NCBI RefSeq assembly: GCF_024979255.1 | Contig: NZ_JANLCN010000005.1 | Coordinates: 186,001-250,000 of the forward strand | Length of the DNA: 64,000 bases | Reading direction: 5' to 3' | From: Herbiconiux moechotypicola | Lineage (GTDB): Bacteria > Actinomycetota > Actinomycetes > Actinomycetales > Microbacteriaceae | Shown: positions 8,600 through 16,354 of the stretch, one piece after another | Layout: each line of letters starts with the position of its first letter | How positions within the stretch are numbered: position 1 is the first letter of the stretch | The notes under the pieces: model-generated | What the model saw: the letters and a program-made list of their open reading frames with translations, nothing else | Databases searched by the model: none | Told to the model about the DNA's origin: nothing | Program-made: the position numbers and the translations under genes

Positions 8600-8865
8600 G
8601 CTCGCGGCGGGTCCTCCTTGGTGGGACCCTCCGGATCCGCCGCCCGCGCCTGCGTCCGCTCCCGGTCCACCGTCGCCACCAGCTCCCGGGCCGCCGACAT
8701 CACCCACGGATTCACTCCCCACAGCCCGTCCTTGCCCTTCGAGTACAGCGCATCCTCGATGCCCTTGCGCACCGACCACCGCACCACGGCCCCGAGCACG
8801 AACGCCACGACGAGCACACCCACCGCGTAGATCACGACGGTGATGAGAATCCCCACGGTCTGCAT
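8596..8865 (-). CDS. Small membrane protein, one TM segment
   Basis: 89 residues: an N-terminal hydrophobic segment (about residues 4-29, ILITVVIYAVGVLVVAFVLG) followed by a charged cytoplasmic part. The middle portion (RKGIEDALYSKGKDGLWGVNPWVM) is distinctive but I do not recognise a named family. The ATG at 8865 shares its A with the previous stop (TGATG), and its stop overlaps the next GTG, so expression is coupled to both neighbours. It may act with the SHOCT protein upstream as a membrane pair; no catalytic residues are visible. Confidence 0.75.
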   Translation of the reverse strand: MQTVGILITVVIYAVGVLVVAFVLGAVVRWSVRKGIEDALYSKGKDGLWGVNPWVMSAARELVATVDRERTQARAADPEGPTKEDPPRA

Positions 8866-9164
8866 CAGCGCCCCGCCAGCACGCGGGCGCGGGCCGTGCG
8901 GTACTCGTCCTCCGAGATCGCCTGGCGATCGTGCAACCGGTCGAGTTCACCCAGCCGCTCCTCGGTCGACCGGTCCTTGCTCAGCATCTCGCTGTCGAGC
9001 AGCTTCGTCGTGAGGTCGGCCTGCAGCGTCAGCGGGTTGTGCCCCGCCTGCCTGACCCGCCTCACATTGGCGACGATCTGCACGACGATGACCACGGCCA
9101 CGACGGCGATGACCGCCAGGGCGATCACGAACAGAATCGGAAAGAGATCGTAGAGCTCGGGCAT
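8865..9164 (-). CDS. Small membrane protein with C-terminal SHOCT-like domain
   Basis: 99 residues. An N-terminal hydrophobic helix (about residues 7-33) anchors the protein. The C-terminal ~30 residues (LGELDRLHDRQAISEDEYRTARARVL) fit the short SHOCT helix pair found at the ends of many bacterial membrane proteins and thought to aid oligomerisation. The ATG at 9164 has a GGAAGGGGG run upstream. It lies 62 bp downstream of the deacetylase and overlaps the next gene by one base. A role in membrane-associated assembly is inference. Confidence 0.8.
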   Translation of the reverse strand: MPELYDLFPILFVIALAVIAVVAVVIVVQIVANVRRVRQAGHNPLTLQADLTTKLLDSEMLSKDRSTEERLGELDRLHDRQAISEDEYRTARARVLAGR

Positions 9165-9226
9165 GACTGCCCCCTTCCTGTCGTTCGTTCCAGCCTTCAA
9201 CGCCTCGTCGCCGAGGTGCCCGACGC

Positions 9227-10396
9227 TCAGGAACCTCGGAGGGTCGACCCCGAACCCGGGCCCGAACCCGAACCCGCGCCCGGCCCCGAGCCCGCGACCG
9301 GCACCGCCTCCACCTGCGCCGCCGCCCGCGCCACCGCCTCCGCCTGGTGCGGCCACAGCTCTTGCCCGTACCCCTCGATCGCCGGCAGGAACGGGTCGAC
9401 CACCGGCGTGCGCACCCCGCTCAGCGCCTCCACGATCGCGAGCCCGCAGAACGGCACCACGAACGGCGAGTATCCGCCCTCGTGCGCCATCACGAGCCGC
9501 CCGTCGCAGAGCTCCTCGGCCAGCGCCTTGATGCGCCCCGCCATCATGCGGAACGACTCCGAGTGCAGCATCTGCCGCGCCAGCGGGTCCATCCCGTTGC
9601 CGTCGAGCCCGCTCGCCACCAGGATGAGCGACGGCGCGAACCGCCGCAGCGCCGGCTCGACCACCTCGGTGAAGACGGCGTCGTACGCTCCGTGACCCGA
9701 CCCGGGCGGCAGCGGCACGTTGAGGTTGGTGCCCTCGGCCCCGGATGCGCCCAGCTCGCCGAGCGCACCCGAACCGGGTGGGTAGGCACCATCCTGGTGG
9801 ATCGACAGCGTGAGCACCGACGGGTCGTTCCAGAACGCGTCCTGCGTGCCGTTGCCGTGGTGCACGTCCCAGTCCACGATCGCCACCCGTTCCGCCCCGC
9901 GCACCTCCCGCGCATAGCGCGCGGCGACGGCCACGTTGTTGAAGATGCAGAACCCCCACCCGGTCTCGGGCGAGGCGTGGTGGCCCGGGGGACGCACGAG
10001 CGCGTAGGCGTTGTCGGCCACCCCGTCGAACACGGCATCGACCCCCGCGATCACCCCGCCCGCAGCGAGCAGCGCGATGTCGTACGACTCCCGCCCGAAC
10101 GGGCTCGAGTCGTCGCCCGCGTCACCGCGCCCGGTGGCGGCGTCGGCGGCGATCCGCTCTCGATGGGCCCGCGTGTGCACGCGCTCGATGTCCGTCTCCG
10201 TCGCCCGTCGCGCCGGCACCGGCACGAGCTGGGCGAGCAATCCGGATGCGGCGACCAGGTTCGCGAAGCGCCGCTTGGCCGAGGGCCCCTCGATGTGCTC
10301 CATCGGCTCGATCCACCCGCCGGCCGGCAGCGGCCCCGCCCCGGTGCCGGTGTCGTGCCACATGTACTTCTCATCCCAGATCCATGCCGTGCTCAT
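9227..10396 (-). CDS. Class II histone-deacetylase-like / acetylpolyamine amidohydrolase
   Basis: 389 residues with the arginase-deacetylase fold. The zinc site is intact: Asp177 and His179 in DWDVHHGNG and Asp265 in the ASGLDGNGMDPL loop, with the charge-relay PPGHH at 136-140 and Gly-rich loop later. Bacterial members remove acetyl groups from polyamines, other amines or proteins. The start at 10396 lies next to the ATTGTCAACAA operator, and a GACAAT element overlapping it ends 8 nt before the ATG, so the transcript may be leaderless. The last ~25 residues are a Gly/Ser/Pro tail encoded by short CCCGAA/CCCGGG repeats. It is divergent from the HpaB operon and probably shares its FCD-GntR control. 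Confidence 0.9.
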   Translation of the reverse strand: MSTAWIWDEKYMWHDTGTGAGPLPAGGWIEPMEHIEGPSAKRRFANLVAASGLLAQLVPVPARRATETDIERVHTRAHRERIAADAATGRGDAGDDSSPFGRESYDIALLAAGGVIAGVDAVFDGVADNAYALVRPPGHHASPETGWGFCIFNNVAVAARYAREVRGAERVAIVDWDVHHGNGTQDAFWNDPSVLTLSIHQDGAYPPGSGALGELGASGAEGTNLNVPLPPGSGHGAYDAVFTEVVEPALRRFAPSLILVASGLDGNGMDPLARQMLHSESFRMMAGRIKALAEELCDGRLVMAHEGGYSPFVVPFCGLAIVEALSGVRTPVVDPFLPAIEGYGQELWPHQAEAVARAAAQVEAVPVAGSGPGAGSGSGPGSGSTLRGS

Positions 10397-10404
10397 GACA
10401 CCAG

Positions 10405-10416
10405 ATTGTCAACAAA
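10405..10416. promoter_or_regulatory. GntR/FCD operator copy 1 (deacetylase side)
   Basis: ATTGTCAACAAA, eight bases upstream of the deacetylase start, overlapping its presumed -10 region. The half-sites ATTGT and ACAA(T) around a 2-bp centre fit the short palindromes bound by FCD-type GntR proteins. The same AGATTGTCAACAA word recurs 110 bp away at 10513-10525. Confidence 0.6.
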
Positions 10417-10514
10417 ACGGATGAGTCCATCCCGGTTCTGCGAGATCTCGGCTCCCGGAAACCCGGAATTTCCCGTCAGGAAACACCCCCGTAACACGAC
10501 GGCCCTTCAATGAG

Positions 10515-10526
10515 ATTGTCAACAAT
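10515..10526. promoter_or_regulatory. GntR/FCD operator copy 2 (monooxygenase side)
   Basis: ATTGTCAACAAT, a perfect ATTGT-N2-ACAAT palindrome 13 bp upstream of the monooxygenase ATG at 10540. It is identical over 13 bases to copy 1 and lies 110 bp from it, near a whole number of helical turns, which would allow the regulator encoded at 12038 to bind both or loop the intervening DNA. Confidence 0.65.
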
Positions 10527-10539
10527 TCGAGGGAGCAGC

Positions 10540-12045
10540 ATGCGCACCGGCCGGCAGTACATCGAGGCGCTCGACGACGGACGCGACGTGCGCGTCGACG
10601 GCGAGCGGGTGCAGAACGTGGCCACGCACCCGGCGTTCGCGGGCATCGTGGCGAGCGTGGCCGGCATCTACGATCACGCCAACACGGCGGGTAGCCGCAT
10701 GCTCGATCCCGAGACCGGACGCCACCTCATCTACAGCATCCCGCGCACCACCGCGGAGAGCGACGCCCGCCGGGCAGCCCTCGAGGAGTGGTCGGAACTC
10801 GCCAACGGTTTCATCGGCCGTGGCCCCGACCACGTGGCCGGTCTGCTGGCCGGTTTCGTGAGCAACGCGGCCCTGTTCGACGAGCCCGCCGATCCCGTCA
10901 CCGGCGCACCGGGAGCGCAACGCAGCCGCACCGTGCTCGACTACTACGAGTACGCCGCCTCTCGCGGGCTCTGGATCACCAACTCGATCGTGCCCCCGCA
11001 GTCCAACCCGGCCGACCCCACCTCCACCGCCCGCCAGCTCGAGGTGGTGGGTGAGACGGCCGAGGGCGTGATCGTGTCGGGTGCCCAGATGCTCGCCTCC
11101 GGCGGCGCGGTGGCCGACGAGATCTTCGTCACGTGCGTGCGCCCCCTCCGCGAGGGCGAAGAAGACCGCGCGCTCTCGTTCATCATCCCGGTGAACGCAC
11201 CGGGACTCCGCATGATCAGCCGCCGCCCCTACGCCCAGTCGGGTTCGGTGTTCGACTACCCGCTCAGCACCCGCTTCGACGAGTCCGACTCGATGGTCAC
11301 CTTCGACGACGTGCTCGTGCCGTGGGACAGGCTCTTCATCCTCCGCGACCGCGCCAAGCTGCAGCAGCAGTTCTTCGCCACCGCCGCGCACCAGCTGGGC
11401 AACATCCAGTCGGTCATCCGCCTCGCCGCCAAGCTGCGCTTCATCGCCGGGCTCGCCGCGCGGGTGGCCTCGGCGAACGGCCGCGAGAACGACCTTGCGG
11501 TGAAGCACATGGTCACCGACGTCTCGCTCATCGCCACCACGGTGGAGTCGTTCGTGGAGTCGGCCTACAGCCGCGCCTCGGTCGACGAGTTCGGAGTGGT
11601 GCGGCCGGACGGCCAGTTCTTGTATGCCGCTCTCGGCATGCAGACCGAGCTCTACCCGAACGCCGTGCGCATCCTGGCCGAGCTCTGCGGTGGCGGAGTG
11701 ATCCAGCTGCCGGCCTCGGAGGCCGACCTCGCCGACCCCGAGGAGCGCGCCTCGATGGCCCTGCTCATGGGCTCAGAGCTGGTCACCCTCGACGAGCGGG
11801 TGAAGCTCTTCAAGCTGGTGTGGGATGTGGTGGGCTCCGAGTACGCCGGCCGGCACGTGCAGTACGAGCGCTTCTACTCGGGCGCCCAGCACGTGGTGAA
11901 GGGTTACGCCCACCGCAACTACCCGTTCGCCCGCGCCGATCGCCTTGTCGACGAATTCCTCTCCGGCTATGACCGGGGGAGCATGACCGGAGCGGCCGCG
12001 GCCGGAACAGCCGGGCCCACCGAGACGGAGCCGGTCGATGCCTGA
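10540..12045 (+). CDS. HpaB-family FADH2-dependent monooxygenase
   Basis: 501 residues. The opening MRTGRQYIEALDDGRDVRVDG and THPAFAGIV segments, the acyl-CoA-dehydrogenase-like helical core, and the late AGRHVQYERFYSGAQHVVKG region are characteristic of 4-hydroxyphenylacetate 3-hydroxylase large components. Family members use reduced flavin supplied by a separate reductase to hydroxylate phenols or open N-heteroaromatic rings. The ATG at 10540 (GGGAG just upstream) was chosen over the frame start at 10510, which would translate through the operator. No flavin reductase is visible in the cluster. It is the first gene of an operon reaching at least 23682, and its stop overlaps the FCD regulator by 8 bp. 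Confidence 0.92.
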   Translation: MRTGRQYIEALDDGRDVRVDGERVQNVATHPAFAGIVASVAGIYDHANTAGSRMLDPETGRHLIYSIPRTTAESDARRAALEEWSELANGFIGRGPDHVAGLLAGFVSNAALFDEPADPVTGAPGAQRSRTVLDYYEYAASRGLWITNSIVPPQSNPADPTSTARQLEVVGETAEGVIVSGAQMLASGGAVADEIFVTCVRPLREGEEDRALSFIIPVNAPGLRMISRRPYAQSGSVFDYPLSTRFDESDSMVTFDDVLVPWDRLFILRDRAKLQQQFFATAAHQLGNIQSVIRLAAKLRFIAGLAARVASANGRENDLAVKHMVTDVSLIATTVESFVESAYSRASVDEFGVVRPDGQFLYAALGMQTELYPNAVRILAELCGGGVIQLPASEADLADPEERASMALLMGSELVTLDERVKLFKLVWDVVGSEYAGRHVQYERFYSGAQHVVKGYAHRNYPFARADRLVDEFLSGYDRGSMTGAAAAGTAGPTETEPVDA

Positions 12046-12724
12046 GATCGGGTTCGAAGAGCTCGTCGCACTCCCGCCCGTCGCCGAGAACCGCTCGATG
12101 GCGGCGAGGCGTCAGATCGAGCGCCTCATCACCTCGGGCGAGCTCGCACCGGGCGACCGGCTCGCCGAGGTGCAGCTCTCGGCGCGGCTCGGGGTGAGCC
12201 GCGGCCCGATCCGCGAGGCCATCACGGCGCTCGAACGCGACGGGCTGATCGAGCAGATCCCCAATCGCGGCGCCTTCGTGCGCGTCGTGAGCGAGGTCGA
12301 GGCGCGTGGTCTCTACGAGATCCGCTCCGCCCTGTTCGGCCTCGCCTGCGAGCTCGCGGCCCGTCGCTCCGGAGGGGCCGCGGCCATCGAGTTCCGCGCC
12401 CTGCTCGCCTCCATGCGCACCGTCGCCGAGCGCGACGACGCCGCGGCCTACTACGAGCTCAACCGCGAGTTCCACCGGGCGCTGCTCACCGCATCCGGCA
12501 ACCCACGCCTGGGCGAGGAGTACGAGAGCATCTCGCGCGAGATCAACCTGTTCCGGGCGAGGGCGCTCAGCATCCACGAGAACATCGAGTCGTCGCTCGG
12601 CGAGCACGAGGAGATCGCGGCCGCCGTAGTGGAGGGACGGGCGTCGGATGCGCGCGACCTGGCCACGAGGCACGTCGCCAACGGATTCGAGAGGCACCTG
12701 AAAGAGAGCGGGGGCGCACGATGA
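12038..12724 (+). CDS. GntR-family regulator, FCD (FadR) subfamily
   Basis: 228 residues: winged helix at about 20-85 (ARRQIERLITSGELAPGDRL, LSARLGVSRGPIREAITALE, GLIEQIPNRGAFV) and an all-helical FCD effector domain with acidic/His metal-ligand-type positions (EIRSALFGLACELAA, ELNREFHRALL, EHEEIAAAVVEG). FCD proteins usually sense small carboxylates or sugar acids. It starts eight bases inside the monooxygenase gene and ends in an ATGA overlap with the amidase. The twin ATTGTCAACAA sites upstream of the operon are its likely targets, giving repression until a pathway acid appears. Confidence 0.93.
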   Translation: MPEIGFEELVALPPVAENRSMAARRQIERLITSGELAPGDRLAEVQLSARLGVSRGPIREAITALERDGLIEQIPNRGAFVRVVSEVEARGLYEIRSALFGLACELAARRSGGAAAIEFRALLASMRTVAERDDAAAYYELNREFHRALLTASGNPRLGEEYESISREINLFRARALSIHENIESSLGEHEEIAAAVVEGRASDARDLATRHVANGFERHLKESGGAR

Positions 12725-13947
12725 CCGGCCCGACGACGGCGAAGGAGCCGGGCACGAGTGAGTCGACGAGCTACTTCGCCCCCGGCGGTCAGTTCACGCT
12801 CACGGAGCACGACGACGGCCCGCTCCGCGGCGTGACCGTGGCGGTGAAAGACCTCTACGACGTGGCCGGCCACGTGACCGGCGCCGGCAACCCGTCCTTG
12901 GCGCGCACCTCGGCCCCCGCCGCGCGGCACAGCACCGCCGTCGGGCTGTTGCTCGGCGCGGGCGCGACGGTGATCGGCAAGACGGCCACCGACGAGCTCG
13001 CCGCCGGCATGTTCGGCGTCAACTCGCACTACGGCACCCCGTGGAACCCGGCCGCGCTGGATCGCGTGCCCGGCGGCTCGTCGAGCGGGAGCGCCTCGGC
13101 GGTCGCCGCGGGCGACGCCCTGCTCGGTCTCGGCACCGACACCGGCGGCTCCATCCGCACCCCCGCGTCCTTCTGCGGCCTCTTCGGCTTGCGCACCACC
13201 CACGACCGCATCGACCGCGGCGGCGTGCGCCCGATGGCGCCGCGGTTCGACACCGTGTCGCTGCTGGCACGCCGCCCCGCCGTCCTCGACGCTGCCCTCG
13301 CGGTGCTGGCGGCCACCCCCGCTCGCCGTCGCCCCATCCGGCGCCTCGTGCTGCTCGACGACCTCGTGGCCCTCGCCGACCCCGCGACCCGCGCGCTGAC
13401 CGAGCGCACGGCGGCGCGCTGGGCCTCGCAGTGGGGGCTCGAGCTCTCGAGCGCCGCGCTCGCCGACGCGGCGGGAGCCGCGCCCCTCACCTCGGTGTTC
13501 TGGCCGCTCATGAGCCGCCAGCTCTGGGAGAGCAACGGCGCCTGGGTGCTCGCCGACGACCCGGAGCTCGGCGCGGGCATCCGCGACCGCATCCTGGCCG
13601 CGGGCGAGGTGACCGACGATCAGGTCGCCGCCGCCGAGGCCGAGCGGCAGGAGTTCGTCGACGGGCTCGCCGAGCTGCTGGTCGACGCGATCGCCGTGCT
13701 GCCCACCGCGATCGGGCCCGCGCCCCTGCGTTCGTCGACGCACGACGAACTGATGGCCTTCCGCGACGCCAACCTCGCCCTGGTGGTGCCCGCCTCGCTC
13801 GCGGGGAGCCCGCAGTTGAGCATCCCGTCGGGCCTCGTCGACGGGGCCCCGATCGGCGTGTCGATCCTGGGCCTGCCGGGCGACGACGAGCTGCTGGTCG
13901 AGCTCGCCGAGCGGGCGGGTCAGGATGTGCCGGGGGAGCAGTCGTGA
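12721..13947 (+). CDS. Amidase-signature enzyme
   Basis: 408 residues. The Ser-cisSer-Lys triad is readable: Lys43 in VAVKDLYDV, Ser120 in the GGSSSGSAS loop and Ser144 in GTDTGGSIR; the 24-residue Ser-Ser spacing equals that of fatty acid amide hydrolase. The protein is short for the family, like the compact AtzF/half-amidase type. It would hydrolyse an amide such as a half-amide from ring opening, releasing ammonia. It is coupled at both ends by 4-base overlaps. A second, more divergent amidase follows at 14921, so two successive amide bonds may need cutting. Confidence 0.9.
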   Translation: MTGPTTAKEPGTSESTSYFAPGGQFTLTEHDDGPLRGVTVAVKDLYDVAGHVTGAGNPSLARTSAPAARHSTAVGLLLGAGATVIGKTATDELAAGMFGVNSHYGTPWNPAALDRVPGGSSSGSASAVAAGDALLGLGTDTGGSIRTPASFCGLFGLRTTHDRIDRGGVRPMAPRFDTVSLLARRPAVLDAALAVLAATPARRRPIRRLVLLDDLVALADPATRALTERTAARWASQWGLELSSAALADAAGAAPLTSVFWPLMSRQLWESNGAWVLADDPELGAGIRDRILAAGEVTDDQVAAAEAERQEFVDGLAELLVDAIAVLPTAIGPAPLRSSTHDELMAFRDANLALVVPASLAGSPQLSIPSGLVDGAPIGVSILGLPGDDELLVELAERAGQDVPGEQS

Positions 13948-14924
13948 GCGGCACCGGCCGCCGCGCCCCGGCACCGTTCGCCTTCGCGCCCGACGCCCCG
14001 CCGCTCCAGCCGTTCGGCGGCGACGGAGGCGACGGCGGCGGCGCCCGCGTGCTCGTGCAGTTCGTGCTCAACCTCGAGCACTGGACGCTCGACCGCCCCA
14101 TGCCCCGTGCCATCCTGCCCGCCCCGCACGGACTCAGCGTGGTGCCCGACGTGGCGAACCACTCCTGGGTGCTCTACGGACTACGCGCCGGCCTCCCGCG
14201 CGTCGCCGCCGCGCTCGCGCCGATCGGCGCCTCGGTGACGGTGGCGCTCAACTCCGACGTCGTGGAGCACTATCCCCAGGTCGCCGACCTCATCGCCGAG
14301 CGGGGCTGGGAGGTGGTGGGTCACGGCATCCGCCAGCAGAGCATCCAGGGTTTCGACGACGAGCGCGCGGTGGTGGAGGAGGCGATCGAGGTCATCACGC
14401 GCCGCTTCGGTGCGGCCCCGCGCGGCTGGCTCGGGCCCGGCATGAACCAGACCGACGAGACCCTCCGCATCCTGCGCGAGACCGGCCTCGAGTTCGACCA
14501 CGACTGGATGATCGACGACCGCCCCGTGTGGCTCGACGCCGGAGCCGGCAGGAGCATCCTGGGCCTGCCCTACACGGTCGAACTCAACGACGTCACCACC
14601 TACCAGGTGCAGACCCAGCCCGCGGGATCGCTGCTCGCGCGCACCGCGGCCACCCTGCCGGTGCTCACTCGCGAGGCCGAGCTGAGCCCCGTGGTGATGC
14701 CGATCGGCCTGCACCCGCACATCATGGGGGTGCCGCACCGCATCGCCGAGCTGGAGGCGATGGTCGACCTGGTGCAGGGGGCAGCCGGATGCGCGGCCGT
14801 CACGTCGTCGCAGGTGCACGACTGGTTCGCGGCGCAGGTTCCCGCGCCCGCCGTGACCGCTCCCGCCGTGACCGCTCCCGCCGTGACCGCTCCCGCCGTA
14901 GCCCCTCGCCAAGGGGCGGAGTGA
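13944..14924 (+). CDS. CE4-fold (polysaccharide deacetylase-like) amide hydrolase
   Basis: About 326 residues from a GTG overlapping the amidase stop. The fold is recognisable from VLVQFVLNLEHWTL, VTVALNSDVVEHYPQVADLI, GWEVVGHGIRQQSIQG and PRGWLGPGMNQTDETLRILR, which resemble the PuuE/imidase branch of the carbohydrate esterase 4 superfamily rather than true chitin or peptidoglycan deacetylases. There is no signal peptide, so it is cytosolic. A role in opening a cyclic amide, imide or formamide is inferred from context. The C-terminus ends in a TAPAV tandem repeat encoded by 15-bp DNA repeats, which looks like a recent expansion outside the fold. Confidence 0.8.
   Translation: MSGTGRRAPAPFAFAPDAPPLQPFGGDGGDGGGARVLVQFVLNLEHWTLDRPMPRAILPAPHGLSVVPDVANHSWVLYGLRAGLPRVAAALAPIGASVTVALNSDVVEHYPQVADLIAERGWEVVGHGIRQQSIQGFDDERAVVEEAIEVITRRFGAAPRGWLGPGMNQTDETLRILRETGLEFDHDWMIDDRPVWLDAGAGRSILGLPYTVELNDVTTYQVQTQPAGSLLARTAATLPVLTREAELSPVVMPIGLHPHIMGVPHRIAELEAMVDLVQGAAGCAAVTSSQVHDWFAAQVPAPAVTAPAVTAPAVTAPAVAPRQGAE
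14847..14899 (+). repeat. 15-bp tandem repeat at CDS 3' end
   Basis: Three exact head-to-tail copies of CCCGCCGTGACCGCT (14847-14861, 14862-14876, 14877-14891) and a partial fourth (14892-14899), encoding repeated PAVTA in the tail of the CE4-like protein. Because the unit is a multiple of three, copy number can change without a frameshift. Confidence 0.9.
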
Positions 14925-16354
14925 CGGCGAACGGCGCGAGCGGCGCGCATCCCGTGGCCTGGAGCGAGCGCCCGGGCACGCCGTCGGAGTTCCTGGCCGG
15001 GGTCGCCGCCCGCCTCGCGCGGTGGGAGCCGGAGCTCCGGGCGTTCACGCACGTCGACCTCGACCGGGCGGCCGTCGCCGCGGCCGAGGCGGATGCCCGG
15101 TGGGCAGCGGGCACCCCGCTCAGCCCGATCGACGGGATGCCCGTGGCGGTGAAGGAGATCATCGACAGCGCGGAGTTCCCGACCGAGCTGGGCTCGTCGC
15201 TGTTCGCGGGCCGCCGGCCGGAGGCCGACGCCGAGGCCGTGGCGCGGTTGCGGGCGGCGGGCGCGATCGTGATCGGCATGACGACGAGCACCCCGTTCGC
15301 CTGCGGCACCACGACGGTCACCGCGAACCCGCACGATCTCGCGCGCACTCCGGGCGGCAGCTCGGCGGGATCGGGCGCCGCCGTCGGCGCGGGCATCGTG
15401 CCGGCGGCGTTGGCGTCGCAGACCGGGGCGTCCACCATCCGCCCGGCCTCGTACTGCGGCGCGGTCGGCTACAAGCCGAGCCACCGCCGCCTGCCGATGG
15501 GCGGAGTGCACCCAGTGGCGCCGTCGCTCGACGACGTGGGCGTCATCGCCGCCTCGGTCGACGACCTGGCGCTCGTGGCGGCGGTGCTCGCGGCCGGCAC
15601 CCCCGATGCTCCTCCCGAACGACGGGTGCGCCCACGCCTCGGGCTCGTGCGACTCGATTCGGGCGACGAGCCCGACCCCGAGAGCTGGGCGGCCTTGGAA
15701 GTGCTGCTGGCCCGCCTGGATGAGACGGGCACGGCGACGGTGACCCGTTCCGAACACGACCCCGGCCTCGCCGCCTTCGACGCCGAGGTCGCCGGCTCGA
15801 CCCCGCTCGTGTTCGACCTGTTCGCGGCCGAGGCGGCACCGATCCTCGCCCCCTACGTCGACGCCGCCCGTCCCGATCCGGAGCCCGACCCGCGCATCCG
15901 GGACCTCGTCGAGCGCGGGCCGGAGCAGAGTGCGAAACACCTGGCCACGATCCATGCGTTGCGAGCCCGGCTGCGACACCGGCTGCAGGCACTCTCCGAA
16001 CGGTACGACGCGCTCGTCACTCTCTCGACGGCGAACGTCGCACCTCTCGGTCACACCACCACCGGCAGCCGCACCATGCCGGCCACCTGGAGCTTCCTCG
16101 GCGCCCCGGCCCTCAGCCTCCCCCTGCTCGAGGTGGACGGCCTGCCCCTCGGCCTGCAGCTGCTCGGCTTCCCCGACCGCGACGACGAGCTGATCGCCCT
16201 GGCCCGAATCCTCACTGCCCCTCCGGCCGCCGCCCCGCGTATCCCGCCCGCGCCCGCCCCGCTCGCGCCCGCACCGTCGGCGCCCGCCCCCTCAGCCACC
16301 ACCCCTCAGCCCGAACCGCAGCACCACCCGCACCGACCGAACGGAACCCCATGA
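14921..16354 (+). CDS. Second amidase-signature enzyme
   Basis: 477 residues from a GTG that overlaps the previous stop. The triad is Lys78 in MPVAVKEII, Ser147 in TPGGSSAGSG and Ser171 in QTGASTIRP; the usual GTDTGGS strand has become SQTGAST, so the oxyanion region differs from the first amidase and substrate preference probably does too. The C-terminal ~45 residues are Pro/Ala-rich and lie beyond the fold. It is in the same coupled operon (GTGA before, ATGA after). It could hydrolyse a primary amide or carbamoyl group; the exact substrate is not readable. Confidence 0.88.
   Translation: MTANGASGAHPVAWSERPGTPSEFLAGVAARLARWEPELRAFTHVDLDRAAVAAAEADARWAAGTPLSPIDGMPVAVKEIIDSAEFPTELGSSLFAGRRPEADAEAVARLRAAGAIVIGMTTSTPFACGTTTVTANPHDLARTPGGSSAGSGAAVGAGIVPAALASQTGASTIRPASYCGAVGYKPSHRRLPMGGVHPVAPSLDDVGVIAASVDDLALVAAVLAAGTPDAPPERRVRPRLGLVRLDSGDEPDPESWAALEVLLARLDETGTATVTRSEHDPGLAAFDAEVAGSTPLVFDLFAAEAAPILAPYVDAARPDPEPDPRIRDLVERGPEQSAKHLATIHALRARLRHRLQALSERYDALVTLSTANVAPLGHTTTGSRTMPATWSFLGAPALSLPLLEVDGLPLGLQLLGFPDRDDELIALARILTAPPAAAPRIPPAPAPLAPAPSAPAPSATTPQPEPQHHPHRPNGTP

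Noticed and set aside
9240-9310. Short CCCGAA/CCCGGG repeats, considered as a mobile or CRISPR-like repeat
   Set aside because: They simply encode the Gly/Ser/Pro tail of the deacetylase; there are no spacers and no array structure.
10510-10539. Upstream start for the HpaB-like gene at 10510
   Set aside because: It would translate through the ATTGTCAACAAT operator and lacks a ribosome site; the ATG at 10540 matches the conserved family start.
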